DNA of 64,000 nt from Albula goreensis (taxonomy: Eukaryota > Chordata > Actinopteri > Albuliformes > Albulidae), in the NCBI GenBank assembly GCA_022829145.1, contig CM040748.1, forward strand, positions 29,588,501 to 29,652,500, written 5' to 3'. Each line of letters begins with the position of its first letter. The stretch's first letter is position 1. Below the pieces are notes generated by a model that was given only the letters and a program-made list of their open reading frames with translations, was not told the DNA's origin and did no database searches. Positions 36,059-48,970 of the stretch are shown in pieces. The position numbers and the translations under genes are program-made.

Positions 36059-39000
36059 ATAGTGTGGAAAAAAATGGAAAATGAGAGCATCGTCAGAATA
36101 CCTAAACTGAAATGAAAAATGCATTTGGTGATCTGAGACCATGGGTCTCAACATGGGAGTACCTGCCCCTTACCTCAACCTTAGGACAACGCAGTTGCCT
36201 GTGATAAAAGGCTAAAGGTTCCACTTCTACCTAAAATATACATGTCGTGGGTAAAAAATGAAAACACCTGGGTGAATGAGGAGATAGAAATTATATGCAA
36301 AGCAGAGGCTACCACACAGATGTGACATGACCCCCACCGTTAATGAAGCAAATGACATCCCAGCATGCATTGGGTCATGCATAAAAATGCTGCGCTGGCC
36401 CGGCTGGCTTTAATTGTGATGTCTAAAGTTCCGTTTGGAGGACTGGGAGCAGACTCTCAGTGTGATTGTAAGTGCTTTTTGTTTAACCTGGGGGCACTGC
36501 AGTGTCCTTCGACGAAGACATTGTACCTCTACTTGAAACCTGCTTGCATGATTTGAGTGAGTTAAGTGGAGGTTTCATTCAGCGTGAGCATGTTATTGTG
36601 AAACACGACTCAAATATTTCTAAAATAGTTTAGGTTTGTAGGTGCTGGTAAAATCAGGAGAGTCCTTGCAGATTTTAATTAAATGTGACACTACCCAAAA
36701 CATGCACAGAAGTTTTGTTATGACTATCAGCGAAACAATTTATTTTCTTTCCTTTTTATCTTCCTTGTTTTTTTTTTTTTTGGAAAGTAAATGAATTTAA
36801 CCAGCATCTAAGGTTAAAGTATTTCAAATAATTGAGTGAGATGTTCCATTTCAGACAGTTCTACTTTTCGCACTGTGGGCAGGAGGGTGAGACAACATTG
36901 AAAGAGTTCTCTCACTTTTTCTCCATACGTTTCAGAAACTCCTAAAGATATAATTATATACCCCCAACATTAATTACTGCAATGTATGTGAATTTTTTGA
37001 CGGGTTGTCAAATGCTTGCAAAAAGCAACAATTGTTTGCCAAAACTGAAGTCTATTCAGTGCATATTATGCTTAGCATATGAAGCACATATATAATTGGC
37101 TTACTTCAGCGGGCAGAATAAATTGCCACTTGTCCACCTCTTCACAGTGTCCCATCAGATTTAATAACCTTGACTCCCATGCCTGTAATATTACATCATA
37201 CATATCTGAGAGAGATTGAGAACAAGAGAGTGAGTCAGACAGGCAGAGAAAATATACTCGTATCATCACTGTACATAACACATGATAGCTATGCAGCACC
37301 ATCGTTTTTGTTGTGTTCGTCTTGCCGTTTTTGCAAGTCGATATGTTTGTAGTTACTTATTGCATGGTATACTTTGCACGTTTTGCTTTGGATGTACTGC
37401 TCTGGTCTTAATTGAAGTGAGTTGAGAGAGAGTGAAAGAGGGAGAGTGAGCTAGAGAATGAGAGAGAGTGAGAGAGGCTTTAAAAATACAGTTCAGGTTC
37501 AGGAGTGAGAATAACTCACCCCAGTGTGTAACAGCTCTTGTAATAAATAAAGCTGAGGGCAAAGGAATTTGGCTAAATAACGAATAACGGAGGGGAAGCG
37601 ACTCTGAACCACTTCACTCTGCTGGCTTTTACTCCCTATCTGTTAAATAATGAATTGGAATTTTTTTCCTGATGTAAAGTAATGGCTTTTAAGGGTCATA
37701 TCCTTGATGTTTTCTTTTTACAGCCAGTCTCTTAAAGATTTTCCTCTCCATATACTCTGAATAGAAGGCTAGCAGAACGCGGAGAAAAATGTGACCCGTT
37801 TCACTCCACCATTGTGCAAAATTGCCACCGTCCATATCATCGTTTGAGCAGTGTCCCGGCGTATACAGACAAGACTTTAACAGCAGGTGGTTCATAATCT
37901 AAGTGACATGAGCGGTTTAATAACTTATGGCAACCGCATCTATGTCTTAGCTAAGTTTTTTGTTTGTTCTCCCATTAATTTAATGTGAAAATGTACATTC
38001 CGCCTCTGAAATGTGTTTCACCATTGTCCCATTTGTTGTTCTTTTTTTCATTGCAATTGAACGTATTTAACCTTCTCATAGATTAAAGTTCATGAATGCC
38101 TGTTGGTGATCATTTGCTCATTTGCGTGAAAGCTTTGAAGCTATGAAGCGTTTGCTTCTCTGAATTTGTAACACCTTATGTAGCAGATGTATTTAGGCAA
38201 TATGGAAGGCTTTGGCAGTTTTCATAGTATCAGTATAATTGTGTTCAGTACAGCCATGTGCTTTTGATTAAAGTCATGATTACAAATGGTACGCTAATTA
38301 GAAATAATAAGAGCAGAATGACGGTTTTCATAAAGTATTACAATTTTGATGCCACTACAGCAGTGTCAGTGATACATTGTCCCCTATGGTTGGTCCTTGG
38401 AATATGCTATATGTGTAAATTATGTATTATAGTCTTACGGGCATGGAGTACATGAATTGCTCATTCATATATCTGTGTATTACGGTAATATAACTTTTAT
38501 AAGTTACTGCATGTAATGTTATGGGACTTGTTGGCTGTGATGTGAAGTCTAAAGCAACTGTCTGGAAGAATTGGCAAGACACACATAAGAGATAAAAATA
38601 CATGGCCAAGTTTGATTTTGAATCATGCTTGTTTTTTTGTGTAGAACATTGCTCAAATTCTTTTATGACTGTTTTGATATGAAGTATTTGGTTGGCAAAA
38701 GATTTTTGAACATGTGTATCTGGACATGAACAGGGAGTATTTGCCTTGTACATATTCAGTAATTTACCTAGTTTTCACAATTACATTGTTTTGTTGAGAC
38801 ACAATTCACATTACTTCGATGACTTTTTTGCATATTCATGCGGCATTAATTGAACAAGCTTTAGATCTTTTAGCAACAGAAGACTGAATTGAATAAATGC
38901 AATTTGAAGCATATAATCTGTTATCACCGCAGTGTTACTGGGGACACAATCTGGCCAAACTTACATAAAGCACTGCAAAGCAGTGTTGAACTCCATAACA

Positions 39001-39639
39001 GGAGGAGCTACACATTTTGTAAAGATGTTGTTCTCCGCAGCAGAACTCGGTGATTGCCTCAACCTGGTCAAGCACCGATAGCATATTTTAGCACTCGCTT
39101 CCTCCTGGAAAGATCTTTGGAAAGGCTCATGTTCTCTGCTGGGGACAGCAATTCAATGAAATTATGTGCATCACCCAAACTGCTGATATTGCCCAACAGT
39201 ATTATGGGAAATAGGAGACAGATAAATGTGCACAAACTGTGCAGGTAACCCTGGCGGCATCTGACGCTCATGTGATCAGCATATCCCCGTATGCATAAGA
39301 CCTCCCCGTCCTTAAGTGTGTCACCTGATTCATTCATTCATTTGAGTATATAAATGTATATCATACCCTGTACTTCAATAATGATGTCGCACAATGACTC
39401 CAGTCTTAATTTTGACATTAAACTGACATTACTAGCAAATTAAATTGGGTATTACTTTTCCAGCTACTTTCATGAACTACTACAATACCAGTTTGTACTT
39501 CCATTGGAGTATTTTTACAGTTACATTACATGGAAATGTGTAGTGAATAATATTAAGAAAATATGCAGGAGATTGTCAGGAAAATAAATGTGGTGGGGCA
39601 TTCATAGACCACTCGATTGCTCTCATTTAGGATTTTCAC
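36059..39639. other. Intergenic, simple repeats only
   Basis: The stretch contains a T-run near 36768-36781 and a GA-rich stretch at 37423-37480. Otherwise it is AT-rich and unrecognised. Confidence 0.45.
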
Positions 39640-40420
39640 AAGGTCAGCGGTTCCGTGACCACGCCTACCCCGACCTCAGGTTTCTGGCGTGGACCGCGAA
39701 TTCAACATTCCGCTGTTGTCACAGCGGGCTGCCATCTGTTCAAGTGCCATGTGCAAGTCTTCTCCGTCACTTTGGAGACCCTTCGCCTCCTAGGTGAGGA
39801 GGACACCCAGCCGCACACACGCGTGTCCGTTTGACCCTTCCATCTGGCGCGCACTCCTTCATATGTGAAGCTACTGTGAAAGACCACTCTGCCTGCTCCG
39901 AGATGGTGCGAAAGGCACTTCACAGAAGTGGTCCCCGCTGACACCTCGAGCGCTGGAGAACCTCTACCAGCACGGCAGGGTTAAGCCAAGAGGCAGGAGA
40001 GATATGCCTCTATTGGCTTCGCCTGGTTATTATAGCCACATCTCGGCTTTCAGTTTCCCATAGAGTCGTAGAAATGTCAATTCATTAACTGCCAAGAGCT
40101 CTTGGCTGAGCGATCGTGGCCCCGCCCATCGGCTGGGATACTGGCGGGAAAACAAGCGAGCGGGGCCATGCGGCACTAATTGGCGAGCTTCTGCCACTGC
40201 TGCCGCGAGATGGCGGGGGAAATAAAAGAAAACAAGTTGAAGGGGGGGGGCCGGACAGGCTCTTAATTAGCCCTCAGGCTCTTCAGGTCCCTCTCCGCCT
40301 GGCCTACGAGGCGGAATGGGGTACGCTCTGAAAGCTTATGCAGCGAGCAGTGCGGATCTCTGCCACGGCTCATTTTCCCAGCTAGGCAGCGCGGCGTACG
40401 GGGGCCCTCGACATGATGGC
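39640..40420. promoter_or_regulatory. Extended CpG-rich block in gene desert
   Basis: This is the longest GC- and CpG-rich non-coding stretch in the window, with roughly 45 CpG in 780 bases. It includes a dense part at 40105-40400 (GAGCGATCGTGGCCCCGCCC, TGCTGCCGCGAGATGGCGGG, GCAGCGCGGCGTACGGGGGC). CCCCGCCC resembles an Sp/KLF site. No open frame has protein character. It is a candidate promoter of an unannotated transcript or a distal regulatory element. Confidence 0.35.
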
Positions 40421-40739
40421 TGAGAAATAGCCACACCGGTCTTTGATGAATTTGTTTTCATTTCCTTGGGTCTGGTACAGTGCCAGAGGGGCTAAATCAT
40501 ACTCTAGCAACATTACACCGGAATAATTTACGCCTGAATTTCCCACGGTTATTGAAAATGAGTCCCCGTGCATAGAGATGATAATGAGTGATAACGAACA
40601 ACCCCCCGTGGTTTTGTTACCCCTGTTTCCCTACCTGTGTATATTAATCTGTATGTGACACAGTATAGGAAATAGTCACACAACTGCGTTCGAAGAGTGA
40701 AGGTGTGGTAGAGCCGTAAAGGCGCTTGGCACATTTTCC

Positions 40740-40925
40740 TGGCACGGCTGTGCGGTGCAGCTGTGCGTTCCTTGAACGGGTGTTCAAGTCCCGGCTGCAC
40801 CACGATCAGGTATGGCCGGAGGTCCTCACTGGCAAGGTAACATGTGGCTCAGCCTCGCTTGGGTAAAACATTAGTGGGTGAGATGTGTACAGCCATTAGT
40901 CACATTGCTCTCTAGTGGCCTCTTT
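40740..40925 (+). mobile_element. tRNA-like SINE, family B copy 2
   Basis: The box-B-like GTGTTCAAGTCCCGGCTGCA at 40780-40799 is followed by TATGGCCGGAGGTCCTCACT and GGCAAGGTAACATG. A long body shares TATGGCTGGAGGCCTACATT-like sequence with copy 3 at 48740. Confidence 0.55.
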
Positions 40926-43837
40926 TGGCTGGCTGGGCTAATGCAGTTTTGTAAGCTGCTCACCAGAAATGCAGAGAGTTGCAAAAAGCTAGTTGCCAAT
41001 TGAATTGGAGGAGTTACTTTTGCAGTCATTTTTTCGTAAAATCTGTATTCACATCAGGTTTAAAAAAGGGGGGGAAGGAAAAAAAAACACAAGGTCAGTG
41101 CTGAACCGCAGTGTCTCCCTGTGGAAGAGGAATCTAGACGTCTAGAAATCCAGACGAAAGTGGGCCCTGTCTCGTGCAGGTCGTACTGGCCAAAGTTGGT
41201 GGCCTAACATCATAGTTGCACAAGGACCACCGAGTATTACGCTCCTACCGTCCTCTGTCAGGGGTTATTTTACAGCCACATAACAGACAAATGTGCAGTC
41301 AAAGAAAACAGCAAGATGCAAGTCTTGCAAAGCCCAAAGTATGGGTTATAAGTTATTCATTTCTGGGTAATAGCCCACTTCAATCATTTTTTCATTTTTC
41401 AATAGCATAGAAACATAATAATTGCCATATACATAACTCTTGCTTTCTAGAATGTTGTTAAAATATTGTTGTTATGGAAAAAGAGTAAATTCATAGACAG
41501 AAACTGCAGCATAGACAAATACAATGAGAGAGAGCCTCTTTGGTTATTCTAATTTAGACAATAATAACTAGAAATAGCTGAAGATAGCTAAGTCTAATAA
41601 GCAACTTATGTAATGTAAACTTGCTGAGATTTCTAACAAAAATGAGGAAAGTACCGTTGTGCCTCTCTGCCTTTATAGGCTATAGCAGAAAAGAAACGGT
41701 CTGTAACAGCATTATAAAAACGAATATATAATAACTACATTGCTGTTGCCAAATGAAATCATCTACAGATAGAGAATCTTGTTTTTCTTGTTTGTTTGTA
41801 AAAGAATGTCAAGACCCAGAGCCAATTTTAGCCCAAATAGTAAGGCAGCGTAAGCGAAAACAAAAACAAGAAGTATTAGTAGTAATACAATTTACATAGA
41901 CCTATGTTATTTTTGAGTAAAGTACCACAATAAAGGTGTATTAACAGTGTAATATCACATAGATTTCACCAAATTAATTAATACTTTATTTTTAAATAGA
42001 TCATTTACACATGAAAACAGGCTTTGAAAACATCAGTACAGTCTTGGATATTTAAAAAGAAAACATTAGTATAGTGTGTATATAATTCAGTTTATATAGA
42101 CATAGATATTTTATATCTCTGTTTTTAACACACCATATTTACCATGGTTAATAGTACAATAATGCAATAATTTATGTTGACAGTATTTACATGTTGGTGA
42201 ATAGTTCATAGTTGGTGCTGACAATGCTGTCTACTAACAAACAACCATTGAGATGGTCCACCACACATTTGCTTGTCTTTATCATTTTATTATTTTAATT
42301 TCAACATTCAAATTGAGTCAAATGACCATCATGGCAGACATAGCATTAAGTAACTTTGGTGTTTCCATTTTCTTGTTCAGTGCCTATACATTTTCCAGTG
42401 GAAGGGAAAAAGAAACAGATGTCTAGGGTACATTTATGACAGCATGTAATAATACGGCCAGTTAAAAATCGGGAACCAATTTTTGACTTGATGACTTTAA
42501 TTTCCTCCGAAGAAGAATAAGAAGGTGGGCAGACAAAAAAAAAAGTCAACAATATTTCAAGCCTCACCAAGCAGCCAGCCATCTTTAGTTAAAGACAAAG
42601 AAAAAAAAACACAAATTGAACACCTAAGTCAAATTACAGCTAATATATTAGAAATTTGTATTTTAAAGTCGTTTTGTTCTGATTTCCCATCCATCTTCTA
42701 GACAGTGGCCATCAGCGTGGCGCTAAGCGGCACGAGCCAGCCAGGAAATGATATTTTTTCGTTAAGTCAAACCACTTCCTTCGGCAGGACATAAAACAAG
42801 ACGTTGTTAAACGAGATTTCTGGACATAAATATCCCCCAACAGCTCTCCGCTAAAGGGGGTTTTATTTCCCGCAGATGGTTGTGTTTTGCCCGCTTATGA
42901 ATGTGAGAACCTAATTACGGGGGCCTCCTTAATGAACGTGGCGTGCTTTGCTGCGGGAGATACGTCTGAAGCAATCCACTGATTTTTAATACCTTCCTTC
43001 GCCATCTGACGCCGGAGACCGGTCGCGGTGCGCACACAATTGCCGCTGCAGTTTAATATACATTGTTATAACTTTAAAGCAATATTTTAAAATTATGAGC
43101 GGCACATATTTTGGTTTTGGTTTAATAAGCCCCTCATTTTCTGCACGGTTGGCGAAGGGTATTTTATTTCCCGGTCTCTGTTGATGATTCACGGGGGTAT
43201 TATTTAGCATTTTTCACACCCCATTCAATTCTTAAACACACCTCTCTGTGGGGCTTAGCTCCCTCTAAAATTATATGAAAAGCCCAGTAGAGCGTTTGGC
43301 CGTGGTTAAAACCCAGTGGCAGAGCCAATAATGGGCTGACTTTTCCCCACTCCATGAGCCGACCTCCCTTATCGCCGCCCCTGTGCTTCCATATGGGAGT
43401 AATAGGATTGTCTCTCTCTCTCTTTCTCTCTCCCTCACTCTCTGTCTCCCCCAAGCCTCATGATCATAGCGTCTGGGAAGCCTGGAGGTAAACTGCGACA
43501 CGTGCTTAGAAAGCAGTTTCGCCCATCGCATCGAAGAGATATATATGAAGTAGTCCAAGGCACAGTAAATTGCAGGATTCAGGGTTGGTGGTGCACAAGA
43601 ACAAGCAGTGGATTTCTGCGGACTGGCGTATAATCCGGCAATCCAGTCCCACTGTCAGCAACCAGTGTAGCAGCGAATTCTAAGACACCTTGTTTTTTTG
43701 TTTGTGCAAAGCACAGAGTTCCATCACAAGCACAGAAATATGTGTGCAATTCTTGTTGGTCACCGCATATTGGCAGGGTGACTTTTCACCTTGGCCTTTC
43801 AGCAATGATAAAACTCGGTAAACCGATCGAGAGATGT
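40926..43837. other. Intergenic, nothing firmly recognised
   Basis: 41400-42650 is strongly AT-rich. 42700-43320 has balanced composition with words such as AATTACGGGGGCCTCCTTAA and GGTCGCGGTGCGCAC and is a candidate conserved element. A CT-rich run lies at 43411-43447. No gene. Confidence 0.4.
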
Positions 43838-43888
43838 GGGCGCTGGGGGTGGGGGAGGGGGGCGGGTGCTGGGGGCTGGGGGTGGGGG
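43838..43888 (+). repeat. Strong G-quadruplex motif
   Basis: The runs G5-T-G5-A-G6-C-G3 (43845-43866) have single-base loops, followed by three more runs of five G. This is about as strong a G-quadruplex sequence pattern as exists. Function unknown. Confidence 0.9.
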
Positions 43889-46170
43889 CTTGTTTTGACA
43901 GACAGCTAAAGCGCTTCGCTGTCGAGTCCGCAAAGTCAGGCACTCCTGCTCAAAAGTGAACGTTCAGACCCAAGCGAGCATTCCCGAGATTAAATATTGA
44001 TTTGTAATGTAAAAAAAAAAAAAATAGATTCACCGGTGATTTGAAATAAGAGCCCTGGAGCTCAAAGCAAACTAATGGCTTGGTTCCCCCACACCCTCGC
44101 CACCACCCCCACCCTCCCTCTGTTGCGACTCTTATTCTACCTGATATGAGTTATGTTCAATGGACATGGTCACATCTTTGGTCATGCACACTCTTTGCTC
44201 AAAACAAAAGTACACAATTTGATTAACAACCAAGAAACTGTAGAGAGAGAGTACGAAAAAGACTGCAAGATACTCGTTCCCTCATCATTTTAATCTAAAA
44301 ATATTGGCCGCCTGAGGCTTGGTTCAGAATGGGAAAAGATCCTTTTAAATGCCAGTGATTGTTGTCTTGGATTGTTTGGAACCCGGCAGAGCCCGGTCCC
44401 CCGCCTCAGAGATTAGACTGATAATATATCAGATTCATCTAATAAGCCTCTTTCTAAGCACTGACTGTTTCATCTCCTGACCTATGAGGTGAGCACTGTA
44501 AACCAAAGCAAGATAAACTTGAGAAAGCGCGGCCCTCATGATTAATTCATATGTATTGCTCCACATAGAGACGACTGTCCTCGCAGTTTATGGGAATAAT
44601 CAGATGAATAATTTTTGGTTCCCCATAAAAATGGTAATGACGGAGATGAAATAGCATGACGAGTGATCGCTCGCGGAGTGGATCGGGGTGTTGCCAAAAC
44701 GGGCGGGGTGTGTGTGTGGGGGGGTGCTTGGGAACCTGAATAGGGCGCACTGCCAGAGTTTTATCAAGCCCCGCAGATCAATTAAATAGAATCACTAAAT
44801 GCATCCTCTGCGTATCGGAAACGCTGCCAGTTAATTGGTGACGGGCCGTAACTCTCTGCATGGATAGCTGCTAAAAAGAAATCCAGAAGCTATGCTAGAT
44901 TACTAGCGCCATATTGGGCTCAGTTTAACACTATTGATGTTTCTGCTATGGGGGATGGGAAAGGACTACACCACTTTAAGCGAGTTTTAATGTATTATGA
45001 ATGGTGAGATTCTGAACATACAGACTCATAACGATATAGATGGTGATAGGCAAACATAAATGAACTGCTGCTTTACACAATCTCACTTCCTCCATCCATT
45101 GTCAAATATTGGAAGCCTGTGGATATCTCGAACCAAAGTATTAGCATGCCTTTAATTAATGTGCACTTTAAATAATCAAGAGTTGTAAATATTACATTAA
45201 TTTTCAATGGACTATGTTGCATTAAGAAGTCACACGTTTCTTTAAAATTTGCTTCCGAACGTCTTTCTCTGCAGATCACAACTTGTAAAAATGACAGAAC
45301 TCCCCAGATTTGTTGGCGTGTGAAGCATTTTTGCCTCTAAAGTACACCCTTGGAAATGTGTGTTTGTATGCCTATGTATGTGTGTGAATACATAATTGCG
45401 GCCGTTTGTGTGTGTGAGCGAGTGAAAGAGAGAGAGATCCTCCTTGAAGTGTAGCTGTAAAGGGTACACTGCTGAGAGTGCTTGTGTTGAAATATCCCAA
45501 AGGGAATACTTTGAAGGCCTTGGAATAGAAGTTTTTTCCTCAATCAATAACCATGCTAAATGCTATGTTATCATTAGCCACTAAGCAATGCCCTCAATAA
45601 TTATGCAAAAATATTTCAAATACTATAAATAAATAATATTTTAAAACTGAAACAGAGGATAGGTATTTTTAAAGTACATTCTTAATATGAGAGATATAAA
45701 TGGAAATATGAATTGCTAATTGAAATAACCATAGACAGCGGACATGCTATTTTGTATTACAATGCATACAGCAACCTTGCACCATATGTGCACCTTGCAA
45801 TCCATGGCTTACCGATGGTCGTAGATCAATACATTCAGTAATCACTTTTTTATTTCCTTTCTCCTAATTGGTTTCCTGAGGGGTGCTCATCAGATGTAGC
45901 GGGAGCTAGCATTAGCGTAGAGCTTCGGGTGGCGCGGTGCCTTTCTCTTTCTCAGCTGCCATGGACTATCTGTAAGCCTGATCAGAGAGACCACAAAGGC
46001 CCCTAACATCACACGCACAAAGATCTCGCTGGAAGAGGCTGACAGGGGCTCAGAAGTGCTGGGACAAAGCCGCGATCCGGCAGCAACATTGAGTCCTCTC
46101 TAATCACTGAGTCGGTGCCTAATGGCAAATCGGGGGGTTGGGATGTGCATACTTATGCGCTGTAGACTGT
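43889..46170. other. Intergenic, candidate conserved segment
   Basis: 44480-44860 contains homeodomain- and forkhead-like words (TGATTAATTCAT, TTTATGGGAATAATC) mixed with GC-rich pieces, looks single-copy, and is a candidate enhancer. The rest is AT-rich. Short TG/AG repeats lie at 45355-45440. Confidence 0.35.
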
Positions 46171-46340
46171 GATGGCGGTGGTGGTGTAGTGTAAAGGTTT
46201 GGGGCCTGTGACTCAGAGGTTGGCTTGTAGCTTGCAGGAAGGAAGCTGCAGTTCCCAGGTGGTTTAGTGCTCTGTGTCCTTGAACAACATACTCCATCTG
46301 AGTTGTTTCAGTAAATATGCAACTGTATAAATGAGTACCG
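46171..46340 (+). mobile_element. tRNA-like SINE, family A copy 4
   Basis: A head with GTGGTGTAGTGTAAAGGTTT (box-A-like) precedes GCAGTTCCCAGGTGGTTTAG, TGTGTCCTTGAACAACATAC, GTTTCAGTAAATATGCAACT and the tail GTATAAATGAGTAC. This is the most complete 3' end of the family in the window. Confidence 0.65.
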
Positions 46341-48739
46341 TGAAAAATCACGTGTCAGTGACTCCATGCTGCCAAAAGAGAACAGACATACCTCGAAACA
46401 CGCAAAAGTGCAGTATGCTTTAACATTATCACTGACGATATTGTACTTTCATCAAATGCATTTTTAGAGTCTAAATCTGTATACTGTGTAGTCCCGCATT
46501 GTTTCAGTTTTAGTAGCTAAGGCTAATTATGATTTCTGTTTTCAGACCAGGGATTTTTGGGAACGAAGATCACATGAAGGTATGCATTAATGTAAGCCTC
46601 AGAATTTGGCGCTGTGGAATACACAAGAGTACACCCAGGTATTATGGTATGCTCTTTTTTGTTTGCATACTTGTGATTCAGAATGCGTCTTTGGCGAACA
46701 ATACAGAATAAAAATCAGAATGTTTATTTTTCCCTGAGGGAACTTCAGGATATAGGTGCAAACCTGTGACGTACTCTAACTAGTGCAGACGCAGAACTCA
46801 AATAGATTTTAATAATGGAGAGATGACCTTTCACCTCTGCTGAGGGGAGATTTCCAGTGGATAACTCTCACTCCATTTCTGCGGACAGCTCTGAGGAACC
46901 ATTGAGAAATGATGGTAAGGTCAGTTTCCATGTCTAATCACACAGATTGTCATCACAAAGCTGAAGAGGCCGGCTGGGCGAATGCTAAAAGGGAATTGTA
47001 GAGATAGACCAGCCATCAGAATACACTTGGCATCCTCAAGTGCCTACTCCTGTGAAACTGCCAGATTTATCTGCCAATGGTTTTAAAATGGTTTGTTTTG
47101 TTTTAGGTCTTTATATTCGAGTTAATTTTATATTCTGGTGTTTCATCCATTTTAAAACGCTCTCCTGTTTACTTCTCCAAATCAAACTGCCAATCGTTCC
47201 CCTGAAGCTGGTGTTCGACATGTGCCTTTTCAAGAAGCACTACAACTGAAGTTTCAACATGACAGACTTCCAGACCTCTTGGGACTAATCCATCAAAATA
47301 TCCAAGCCATTTAGATATCAGTAAAACTCTTGTAGACAGCTGCCAATTGTAAGACTAAACATCTATTTCAACCAATTTCTAATATGGTACATGATTACAT
47401 TTCACATGATCTAAGTAACATGATGGGCAACAATATGAGGTCATGACACAAACCTAGATTGTAGATGTAATGAGCTAAATCCTACATGTACGAAATATGA
47501 GATTACAAATAATGATCGTCTGTCTTGCCTCACAATGAGGCAAGACAGACAGACTCCTGCAGCCAGGAGCTGAGTGGATAATCAGGTGCAGGTGTGTTCA
47601 ATGAGCCAGTGAGGTTGAGCAGGGCTGAAGTGGGCGTGGCTGAGCTGGCTGACTGGGAGCAGGTGTGACAGTTTCCTACTGCATGTAGAATCTTTCAGTT
47701 AGCATTTGTGTTTGTGGAAGATAGCTGCATCTTTGCTATGGATGTAGAGTGGAACTATTGGAACTATCACTAATCCTAGTAGTAATAAAAATATTCTACT
47801 GTTGACATTGACAGAGAACCCAACCTTTCTTTTTGTTTATTATTTCTTTATTATAGCATACAAACATTTCAAATATCTTGATTTCCATTCATGGTTTTAA
47901 TTTGAGAGAAACTTGGACTCTCAAATACGTATTTTCATGGAACCCGAAAGAAGTACCGTGTTGTTGTTACTTTGTCGTTTGAGAGGCTGAAAGGATTCTA
48001 CAGCCTGAAAAGTGCCCTAGCCTGAGTCAGTTCACAGCGATCACAGAGGTACAATTTATGCCAACAAAATATGTGTGCAAAATGCAAACGAAGATAATTG
48101 TTGGACTGCCACAATAGTGGCTAAACTCCAGTGTGAAGATTCAGGGGGAGGTTTTAAAAAGCAGGCTTGAATGGTGTTATGAAACCATTTTGATAAAAAG
48201 TCACAGCTTGTTTTGATGCTAATCAAATGTGATCAAAGACACATAATACATCATAGACTACAAGTCTGCTTGTGGCAGTCCTGTCTATTACATAAAAACT
48301 TTATTATTTTTCAACTTCTGTGGAATTCTACCAACGTGCTGAACGTGGGTATTAAGTCAGAGTGATAAACAGGCAGTTGTAAACACATTAAAGCTGTAAA
48401 TCCATTTTAAATATGTATAAAAAAATTGTGAGAAGGTATTACTCTGGCCAAGCTAATATCTGTTTAGACTTGTAATGCAATACTTGTATGAAATATTATT
48501 TTTTAGCACAGCTCATGTACCTGGTGGATATTTTAAGTGACGTTATATTGTCAGACGATGATAATGACATGCAAATCTGCATAGTCAAGATACTGGCACA
48601 GGACAATCATCGACTGATATTGTGTTTTGTAAGCTGTACTTCTGTCACTGTCTGTATTTAGTGTTTGGTCTTTAAAACGGTTGCAATGGTGGGACTCCGC
48701 GTGGGTCAACCTTTGAAGACATTTGTTCTGAAAGCAGAG
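46341..48739. other. Intergenic, nothing firmly recognised
   Basis: AT-rich except for the hairpin and GC-richer tract at 47518-47680. No gene. Confidence 0.4.
47518..47550. repeat. Perfect 15-bp-arm hairpin
   Basis: GTCTGTCTTGCCTCA (47518-47532) and its exact reverse complement (47536-47550) are separated by only CAA. A GC-richer 120-base tract (CAGGTGCAGGTGTG..., GGGCGTGGCTGAGC) follows that may belong to the same unrecognised repeat. Confidence 0.95.
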
Positions 48740-48970
48740 CTTGTGCCCCGGTGATTGGGGGTTTGAGTCCCTTCTGCAGCATTGCCGGCTATGGCTGGAG
48801 GCCTACATTGGTAAGGAAGAGCAGACAATGTCGCAGCCAGAACCAAGAATATGCCAGCTTCAGAATCCCCCAGCGACATGGTCAACATGTGATTGGTGGC
48901 GTATCAGCAGTGTGTAAACAAAGTAAGGGCGTGTCCTTATGTGAATGGGAGGTGTCACATGCTCATGGTT
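48740..48970 (+). mobile_element. tRNA-like SINE, family B copy 3
   Basis: The box-B-like GGGGGTTTGAGTCCCTTCTG at 48757-48776 is followed by GCCGGCTATGGCTGGAGGCC and ACATTGGTAAGGAAGAGCAG. This is the best preserved head-body junction of the family. The downstream GTGATTGGTGGCG...GGGCGTGTCC region may be family body. Confidence 0.55.

Noticed and set aside
40755..40801. tRNA gene
   Set aside because: A box-B-like sequence is present, but no paired acceptor stem or anticodon arm could be assembled; the context is a SINE seen at two other sites.
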